The notes beneath the pieces were generated by a model. That model did not search any database. It was not told the origin of the DNA and saw only the letters and a program-made list of their open reading frames with translations. A stretch of DNA of 21,066 bases from an uncultured Clostridium sp. (GTDB taxonomy: Bacteria; Bacillota; Clostridia; Lachnospirales; Lachnospiraceae). The position numbers and the translations under genes were made by a program. The stretch is taken from NCBI GenBank assembly GCA_900552885.1, contig USBM01000009.1, positions 1 to 21,066 of the forward strand, in the 5' to 3' direction. Within the stretch, counting starts at the first letter, position 1. Every line of letters begins with the position of its first letter. Shown one piece after another: positions 15,556 to 21,066 of this stretch.

Positions 15556-15584
15556 TTTACGTTTTTTGTACATTGTGTTACAAT
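15556..15584 (+). promoter_or_regulatory. Promoter of the diguanylate cyclase gene
   Basis: -35 TTTACG (15556-15561), 17-nt spacer, -10 TACAAT (15579-15584). It starts 32 nt after the permease remnant's stop codon. Confidence 0.6.
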
Positions 15585-15631
15585 AGATAGAAGATCGTAA
15601 ATGACACCATTCGACAAATGGGGGTAGTTCT

Positions 15632-17569
15632 GTGCAAAAGATATTTCGAAAGAATGCAATTATAATTGTGACAATTGCAATATTGATATTATTTGCTCTA
15701 AATACCGTGGTTGCGGTGATCTCCTTGCGTAATCAGCAGTATCGGACATTTTCCAACAAATTGGATCAGATCATACAGACGATGAAGAACAATGATACCG
15801 AGTTAGATTCTATCAATGCAAATCTCAATGTGGATTATCTGACACGTGCGAAAGCAACGGCATATATATTAGAGCACAATGAAGAGGTGTTTGAGAGTGT
15901 GTCGCAGCTTAAGAATCTGGCAACGTTATTAGATGTGGATGAGATTCATGTCATTGATGACAAGGGTTATATTATTTATTCATCGGTTGCACAGTATATT
16001 GGATTAGACTTTCATGATGACGATCAGACAGCAGAGTTTCTATCGATTTTGGAAGATTATGATGAGTCGAATTGTTATATACAGGATGAACGTCCGAATG
16101 CAGCAGAAGGCAAAGAGATGAAATATGTAGCAGTTGCCAGAAGAGGACAGAAGGGAATTGTTCAGGTTGGACTGGTGCCGGGAAGACAGGTGAAGGAAAC
16201 ACAAAGGAATACTTATGAATATATCTTTTCTCTGTTCCCGACCGATGAAGGAGAAGAATTGTTCTCGATTGATTGCAAGAAGGATGTGCTGACAGCACTA
16301 TCTGGTGGGATGCCGGATGCAGAATTGCAACAACGCTATACCATGGAACGTTTTGCTGATTGTTCGAAAGGAGCGATCAGGAAGAAGCAGGATGGAAGTT
16401 ATTGGTATGTGGTGACAAGGGAATATAAGGATACATTGATCGGAGCGTCCATACCGGTTCGCGTCGTATTCCGCAATCTGGCATATAACATATTTATGAC
16501 GTTATTCTGCCTCGTTTGTGTGGAAGTGATCATCCTGCTGTTGCTCAATTATCTCTTGAAGAGTAAAGTGATCAATGGTGTCCATGAGATATTAAGAGAC
16601 TTAACGCGAATTACAGGTGGTAATTATGATGTAACTGTTACAGTGGGCGGTAATCCGGAATTTGAACAATTGAGTAAGGGTATCAATCAGATGGTGCAGA
16701 GTGTGATGAATTCATCTGACCGTATCGCAAAGATTATTGAGTTGAGCGGAATGCCATTGGTCGCATTTGAATATCAACCGGGCTGGGAACATGTGTATGT
16801 AACCAAAGGATTGAAAGAACTATTAGAGTTGTCACAAGATGATGTTGAGTATTTTTATGAGGATAAGCACAGATTTGTACAATGGCTTCGAGATATCATG
16901 GAGCATCCGATTGAAAAAGGTAGTGATACATTTCAGGTGAACGAGAATAAGTATGTGCGGATTCATCTAGCGGAAGAAAATGGAGGCTATCTGGGTGTTG
17001 TTACGGATGCGACAAAAGATGTAGAAGAACGTAACCGGATACATTATGAGAATAATCACGATCAGTTGACCGGTCTTAGCCGTTATCAGTATTTCAAACA
17101 ACGGGCAGCGGGAATTATTGGAGCAATACAGCCGGGAGAGATGTATGCGGTTGTTATGATGGATCTCGATGCATTTAAGCAGATTAATGATAATTACGGG
17201 CATGATGTGGGAGACCGCTATCTGCAAAGTTTTGCCATGATGTTAACTAGTCAGCCGGAGGAACATTTTCTTCCTGCAAGACGATCTGGGGATGAATTCT
17301 GTATGTTGGTACATGGATATTATACGAGGGAACAGATCAAAGAACAGTTGGAGCAATTCTGGCTGCGGTTGTTGAAAAGCAATGTGCAATTATCAACGGA
17401 TAAATGGAAGGCAATCCGGTCTTCGGGAGGTTATATCTGTAGCACAGATTCTGAGAGAGATATCACGGAATTGTTGCATTTGGCAGATGAAGCTTTATAT
17501 GATGCAAAGGAACACGAAAAGGGATTTTTCAGGGAATATGGAAGAAAAGAGGAAGACAAAGGTGAATGA
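15632..17569 (+). CDS. Membrane-bound sensor diguanylate cyclase (GGDEF)
   Basis: A 645-residue protein with two membrane helices (about 8-31 and 284-308) flanking a large extracytoplasmic sensor. The sensor has two PAS/dCache-like ligand folds: IHVIDDKGYIIYSS (105-118) and a later DGSYWYVVTREY (254-265). A HAMP-like linker (about 310-365) and a PAS-like segment (about 375-460) precede the GGDEF domain (about 470-640). Catalytic features are present: HDQLTGL (476-482), MDLDAFKQINDNYGHDVGD (510-528) and RSGDEF (551-556), an active-type SGDEF variant. No RxxD inhibitory site stands before it, so product inhibition is probably absent. It should make c-di-GMP in response to an external signal. 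The start is GTG at 15632 after a G-rich site; the 3' end overlaps the next gene. Confidence 0.92.
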   Translation: MQKIFRKNAIIIVTIAILILFALNTVVAVISLRNQQYRTFSNKLDQIIQTMKNNDTELDSINANLNVDYLTRAKATAYILEHNEEVFESVSQLKNLATLLDVDEIHVIDDKGYIIYSSVAQYIGLDFHDDDQTAEFLSILEDYDESNCYIQDERPNAAEGKEMKYVAVARRGQKGIVQVGLVPGRQVKETQRNTYEYIFSLFPTDEGEELFSIDCKKDVLTALSGGMPDAELQQRYTMERFADCSKGAIRKKQDGSYWYVVTREYKDTLIGASIPVRVVFRNLAYNIFMTLFCLVCVEVIILLLLNYLLKSKVINGVHEILRDLTRITGGNYDVTVTVGGNPEFEQLSKGINQMVQSVMNSSDRIAKIIELSGMPLVAFEYQPGWEHVYVTKGLKELLELSQDDVEYFYEDKHRFVQWLRDIMEHPIEKGSDTFQVNENKYVRIHLAEENGGYLGVVTDATKDVEERNRIHYENNHDQLTGLSRYQYFKQRAAGIIGAIQPGEMYAVVMMDLDAFKQINDNYGHDVGDRYLQSFAMMLTSQPEEHFLPARRSGDEFCMLVHGYYTREQIKEQLEQFWLRLLKSNVQLSTDKWKAIRSSGGYICSTDSERDITELLHLADEALYDAKEHEKGFFREYGRKEEDKGE

Positions 17570-18158
17570 GAAACAGGATCTTTCTTATATTATGATTGAA
17601 GACAAGACAATTCCGGTTGTGTTAGAACGTAAGGAGAGAAAGACCTTGTCGATCGGAATACAGGAAGACGGTTCTTTGATGATTAAGGCTCCTTTGTATA
17701 TGAAAAAGGAAACCATTGAACGGTTTCTGAATCAGAAACGATATTGGATCTACAAACAGGCAAAGCGGATGGAAGATAATCGTAAGAACCAGATTGTTTA
17801 CAGCAGAGAGCAGGAGCGTGTATTACGGCAACAGGCAAGAATCAAATTAACAGAACGTACGGATTATTATAAGAAGATTTTAGGCGCTGAGTATAAAAGA
17901 ATACGGATTGCGGATCAAAAGACCCGGTGGGGAAGCTGCAGCAGTACGGGTACGATATCATATAATTGGCATTTGGTTTTACTTCCAGATGCCATTCTTG
18001 ATTATGTAGTGGTGCATGAGTTATGTCATTTGCAGCATATGAATCATTCAAAGGATTTTTGGGATCTGGTGGAGTGTATTCTTCCAGATTATCGCAGCAG
18101 ACGGAAATGGCTGAAAGAAAATGGAGAAAGATATTTGGCTACCCATACAGCGAAATAA
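17562..18158 (+). CDS. YgjP-like (DUF45) zinc metallopeptidase
   Basis: A protein of 198 residues (206 if the ATG at 17538 is used). It belongs to the YgjP/WLM-related metallopeptidases: the conserved TRWGSCSSTG motif (about 121-130) is followed by the zinc-binding HELCH (152-156) and a third ligand in NHSKDFW (H162). It has no signal peptide or membrane segment, so it should act in the cytosol; substrates of this family are not established. I prefer GTG 17562, since GAGGAAG lies 6 nt upstream, whereas AGGGA sits only two nt before ATG 17538. Either start lies inside the end of the diguanylate cyclase gene (8 or 32 bp overlap), implying translational coupling. Confidence 0.9.
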   Translation: MNEKQDLSYIMIEDKTIPVVLERKERKTLSIGIQEDGSLMIKAPLYMKKETIERFLNQKRYWIYKQAKRMEDNRKNQIVYSREQERVLRQQARIKLTERTDYYKKILGAEYKRIRIADQKTRWGSCSSTGTISYNWHLVLLPDAILDYVVVHELCHLQHMNHSKDFWDLVECILPDYRSRRKWLKENGERYLATHTAK

Positions 18159-18267
18159 CAGATATCAATGTATCAGGATCATTTTGTAAATGCTTTTTTT
18201 GTATTATCGCAGGAACACACAGGAGGGATATTACATATAATAAGGTGATAGAGCGTGGAGGTCGTAT

Positions 18268-19026
18268 ATGAAACCGACGATTATTATTGATGCCGGACAT
18301 GGCGGGTATGATAATGGAGCATCTTACAATGGCAGGAAAGAAAAGGATGATAATTTACGGCTGGCTTTAGCGGTAGGCAGTCTTTTGGAACAGGATGGAT
18401 TTCCGGTTGTGTATACCAGGACGACGGATGTGTACCAACGTCCGATTGATAAAGCCAGAATTGCAAATGAAAGTGGCGGGGATTATTTTGTGTCATTTCA
18501 TCGCAATTCCAGTCCAAATGCAAATGCGTATTCCGGAGTGCAGACTTTGGTCTATGACGATTCTGAAATTACGGGGCAGTTGGCAGGCAATATTAATGAA
18601 CAATTGAAGAAAGTAGGTTTTGATGATCTCGGGATTCCAATCCGGAAAGATCTGATCGTGTTAAGAAAAACGAAAATGCCTGCGGTCTTAATTGAAGCAG
18701 GTTTTCTGAATAATGATGCGGATAACGAGATATTTGATGGAAATTTTGATGCAATGGCACAGGCAATTGCAACGGGGATTGAACAGACAGTCAATGAAGC
18801 TCAGACAGAAAAACGGTTTGGAGTGCAAGTGGGATTGTTTCGACGATATGAGAATGCGATGTACCTGTTCAATAAGTTGATAAAGGAAGGATATTATGTA
18901 CAGATTCGCGTCTATAATGGCTTGTATGCGGTGGTAGTAGGAAGAGAGGATACATTAGAAGGAGCCAGAATTTTAGAAAAGACATTGCAATCGGAAGGAT
19001 ATGCTACATTGATTGTGAATCTGTAA
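18268..19026 (+). CDS. N-acetylmuramoyl-L-alanine amidase (Amidase_3) with SPOR-like C-terminal domain
   Basis: A 252-residue zinc amidase that cleaves the bond between MurNAc and L-Ala in peptidoglycan. The Amidase_3 fold covers about 1-175: zinc ligands H11 (DAGHGG), E25 and H78 (SFHRN), and catalytic E143 (IEAGFLNN). Residues 184-252 resemble a SPOR domain (FGVQVGLFRRYENAMYLFNKL...YAVVVGRE), which in relatives binds denuded glycan strands at division or spore septa. The protein begins directly with the first beta strand (MKPTIIIDAGHGG), so no signal peptide is visible. TGGAGG sits 6-7 nt before the ATG; no in-frame upstream extension adds a leader. It is followed by a polysaccharide deacetylase, another envelope enzyme. 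Confidence 0.93.
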   Translation: MKPTIIIDAGHGGYDNGASYNGRKEKDDNLRLALAVGSLLEQDGFPVVYTRTTDVYQRPIDKARIANESGGDYFVSFHRNSSPNANAYSGVQTLVYDDSEITGQLAGNINEQLKKVGFDDLGIPIRKDLIVLRKTKMPAVLIEAGFLNNDADNEIFDGNFDAMAQAIATGIEQTVNEAQTEKRFGVQVGLFRRYENAMYLFNKLIKEGYYVQIRVYNGLYAVVVGREDTLEGARILEKTLQSEGYATLIVNL

Positions 19027-19190
19027 TACATGCGGTAACCGGATAGGAGGAGATCATAGAAAAAGAACCACAGGTGTCTTCATAAAAAATTTAGAAATTA
19101 ATACTCGTTTTTTTGAAAAGGTATGATATACTACTAACAATAGCTTGGTTTACATAATCAAGCATATTGACAAAGAAAAGGGTAGATAAC

Positions 19191-20117
19191 ATGAAAGATA
19201 ATAGATGGAACAATAAAGTGCGTGCTTGGAGAAGGAAGTGGAACAGGCAGACAAAGAAACACTATGTATACTATATTGGATTTGTGCTGCTTGTGACACT
19301 TATTTCTATATTGGCTGCAGAGAGATCTTCTTACGGTAAGCTCAGAATGTGGTATTATAATCTTACAAATCGTGAGATTGTAGAAAAGGGAATTAAGGAT
19401 GATCAGGAAGAGGTGAAATTATCTGACGTACGAGGTCAGTTCCTGACCCATTACCGGTATATGACATTTGGTAAAAGTGATCCGGGTGACGTGGATGTTA
19501 CAGCACCGATGGTCGCGTTGACATTTGATGATGGTCCAAACCCGGATTATACCCGGAGGATATTAGATGTACTAAATGAGAATTATTCACATGCAACTTT
19601 TTTTGTTGTGGGAAATAATGCAGAAAAATACCCGGAGATGTTGCAGGAGATCATGGAGTCAGGAAATGAGATAGGAAATCACACATATCATCATAAGAAT
19701 CTGACGGAAGAAGATATAGATACGGTGGTACAGGAGATTTCTGATGTAAACCATGTTGTGAAAAATGCCACAGGCAGGAATGCAACATTAATCCGGCCTC
19801 CGTTTGGAGCATATAATGATGAAGTACTTGACGTTTTGACAGAACCGGTTGTTTTGTGGGATATGGATACGGAAGATTGGAAAAGCCGTAATGCCAAAAT
19901 GATAGCGGATAAAGTGATATCACAGGTAAAAGATGGAGATATCGTTTTAATGCATGATATTTATGACTCTACGGCAGAGGCAGTTGAATTCATGGTTCCA
20001 AAGTTAAAGGAGATGGGATACCAGATTGTTTCCGTGAGTCAGATGGCACAGTATAAAGGGAAAACGTTAGAATTGGGAAAGGCTTACGGCGAGATTGATG
20101 AGCTGACCGGACAATAG
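19191..20117 (+). CDS. Membrane-anchored polysaccharide deacetylase (NodB homology)
   Basis: A 308-residue type II membrane protein: basic N-terminus, one membrane helix (about 26-43), a linker, then a NodB domain from about 105. All five motifs are present: TFDDGP (111-116, catalytic base D113 and metal ligand D114), H164/H168 in NHTYHH, RPPFGAY (202-208), DTEDW (226-230) and LMHD (253-256). It should remove N-acetyl groups from peptidoglycan or another extracellular glycan, and is of the PgdA/PdaA type. ATG 19191 follows AAAGGG; the in-frame TTG at 19167 lacks a ribosome site. A possible -10 (TATGAT, 19122-19127) lies upstream with a poor -35, so it may be transcribed separately from the amidase. 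Confidence 0.93.
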   Translation: MKDNRWNNKVRAWRRKWNRQTKKHYVYYIGFVLLVTLISILAAERSSYGKLRMWYYNLTNREIVEKGIKDDQEEVKLSDVRGQFLTHYRYMTFGKSDPGDVDVTAPMVALTFDDGPNPDYTRRILDVLNENYSHATFFVVGNNAEKYPEMLQEIMESGNEIGNHTYHHKNLTEEDIDTVVQEISDVNHVVKNATGRNATLIRPPFGAYNDEVLDVLTEPVVLWDMDTEDWKSRNAKMIADKVISQVKDGDIVLMHDIYDSTAEAVEFMVPKLKEMGYQIVSVSQMAQYKGKTLELGKAYGEIDELTGQ

Positions 20118-20141
20118 ACATTTTCAAATGATGTGTCGGGT

Positions 20142-20170
20142 TTGCAACACATATTCAGGTGTGGTATACT
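20142..20170 (+). promoter_or_regulatory. Promoter of the GH13 gene
   Basis: -35 TTGCAA (20142-20147), 17-nt spacer, -10 TATACT (20165-20170). The -35 box lies within an imperfect palindrome, ATGTGT (20131-20136) with ACACAT (20147-20152), a possible operator. A 5' UTR of about 85 nt follows. Confidence 0.7.
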
Positions 20171-20261
20171 GTTGGATGTAACGATTGGTAATTACGCAGT
20201 GGTTTATACGGAAAGCGTTGCAATCGGATAAGCTACAGGCAGATATAAGGAGGACAGAATT

Positions 20262-21066
20262 ATGTGGGCATATGAAAGTGTATTTTATCAGATTTATCCA
20301 TTGGGATTTTGTGGAGCACCATTTGAAAATGATGGTAAACAGGAGTCACGTATCTTGAAAGTAATAGATTGGATTCCGCATATTGAGAAATTAGGAGCGA
20401 ATGCGATTTATTTTTCACCAGTGTTTGAATCAGATACGCATGGATATAATACAAGAGATTATACAAAGATTGATTGCAGATTAGGAACGAATGCAGATTT
20501 TAAGGAAGTGTGTGAGGAACTTCATAAAGTTGGAATCAAAGTAGTATTAGATGGTGTATTCAACCATGTAGGACGCGGATTCTGGGCATTTCAGGATGTA
20601 CTTGCAAACAGGGAAGGTTCTAGATATCGTGACTGGTTCCATATTGATTTCGGTGGTAATTCGAATTATAATGATGGCCTTTGGTATGAAGGCTGGGAAG
20701 GTAACTATGATTTAGTGAAGCTGAATCTTCGTAATGAAGAAGTGATCCAGCATATCTTTGCAGCAGTCAAAGGATGGATTGATGAATTTGATATTGATGG
20801 TCTGAGGTTAGATGTTGCATATTGCTTAGATCATGATTTTTTACGTAGATTACGCCAGCATGTGGATGGATTGAAAGAGGACTTCTTCATTGTAGGAGAG
20901 ACATTACACGGAGATTACAATCAGTGGATGAATGATGCAATGTGTAATTCTGTTACTAATTATGAATGTTACAAGGGCTTATTCTCCAGCTTTAACAGTA
21001 TGAATATGTTCGAGATCTGTCATTCACTTGCGAGACAGTTTGGACCGGAAGACTGGACCTTATATA
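20262..21066 (+). CDS. Alpha-amylase family glycoside hydrolase (GH13), 3' truncated by the window end
   Basis: The first 268 residues of a cytosolic GH13 enzyme; the frame is open to the last base, so the end is not seen. The TIM barrel starts at once (VFYQIYPLGF, 7-16). Conserved regions are present: region I DGVFNH (97-102), region II GLRLDVAY (180-187) with nucleophile D184, and region III GETLHG (212-217) with acid/base E213. There is no signal peptide and no long N-terminal extension in the part seen. Relatives hydrolyse maltodextrin or pullulan-derived oligosaccharides; the exact specificity cannot be set without the C-terminus. A strong AAGGAGG (20247-20253) lies 8 nt before the ATG, and a consensus promoter lies about 90 nt upstream. 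Confidence 0.92.
   Translation, partial: MWAYESVFYQIYPLGFCGAPFENDGKQESRILKVIDWIPHIEKLGANAIYFSPVFESDTHGYNTRDYTKIDCRLGTNADFKEVCEELHKVGIKVVLDGVFNHVGRGFWAFQDVLANREGSRYRDWFHIDFGGNSNYNDGLWYEGWEGNYDLVKLNLRNEEVIQHIFAAVKGWIDEFDIDGLRLDVAYCLDHDFLRRLRQHVDGLKEDFFIVGETLHGDYNQWMNDAMCNSVTNYECYKGLFSSFNSMNMFEICHSLARQFGPEDWTLY

Noticed and set aside
14700..15590. One intact 296-codon plus-strand gene
   Set aside because: Its start is antisense to the kinase remnant, its middle is an adaptor fragment and its end is out-of-frame permease sequence; it is a chance chimera over a deletion scar.
19045..19080. Orphan AGGAGGAG site after the amidase gene, suggesting a small gene
   Set aside because: No ATG, GTG or TTG at usable spacing; the next frame (from ATA) stops after nine codons. 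It may be a decayed start.
20208..20224. CcpA cre or LacI-type operator before the GH13 gene (GGAAAGCGTTGCAA)
   Set aside because: Matches the left half of a cre site but fails at the right half; too weak to call.

Overview
The window looks like chromosomal DNA from a low-to-mid GC Gram-positive anaerobe, most likely a clostridial gut bacterium of the Lachnospiraceae type. The reasons are strong AGGAGG-type ribosome binding sites, consensus SigA promoters, a T-box leader, a KtrAB potassium system, a fused homocysteine methyltransferase/MTHFR, and an FtsX-type ABC permease with a large coiled coil. Genus is an inference. I see no tRNA, rRNA, CRISPR array, insertion sequence or phage gene.

Layout. 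(a) 129-2252, minus strand: cstA, preceded by a complete T-box leader (promoter, Stem I with a probable Ser AGU specifier, T-box core, intrinsic terminator). (b) 2317-3572, plus: an AI-2E/PerM-family membrane protein on a divergent promoter. It overlaps by 23 bp a convergent minus-strand gene (3550-4461) for an unassigned SAM-methyltransferase-like protein, which has its own palindrome-bearing promoter. (c) 4543-12494, plus: ktrB, ktrA, a homocysteine S-methyltransferase/MTHFR fusion, an ABC ATPase and a very large FtsX-type permease, with only 10-22 nt between genes, so probably one operon. (d) 12537-14317, plus: a Na+/amino acid symporter (AGCS family) whose only visible promoter lies upstream of an intrinsic-terminator-like hairpin, and whose protein has an inserted domain of about 100 residues. 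(e) 14318-15523: a gene graveyard with the 3' part of a histidine kinase (minus), the middle/C-terminal part of an efflux adaptor (plus) and the last 41 codons of a MacB-type permease (plus). This is best explained by at least two deletions in a divergent two-component/MacAB efflux locus. (f) 15556-20117, plus: a membrane diguanylate cyclase translationally overlapping a YgjP-type metallopeptidase, then a zinc amidase with a SPOR-like C-terminus and a membrane-anchored polysaccharide deacetylase, a cell-envelope group. (g) 20142-21066, plus: the start of a GH13 alpha-amylase-family gene with its promoter, cut by the window end.

The functions are mostly housekeeping: nutrient uptake (CstA, AGCS, KtrAB), methionine/folate metabolism, export, envelope remodelling and c-di-GMP signalling. 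I did not find a convincing new multi-gene defence or signalling system. The most unusual signals are regulatory or evolutionary: the T-box on cstA, the terminator leader and inserted domain of the AGCS symporter, two palindromes at the divergent methyltransferase/ktr promoters, and the deletion scar of the efflux locus.
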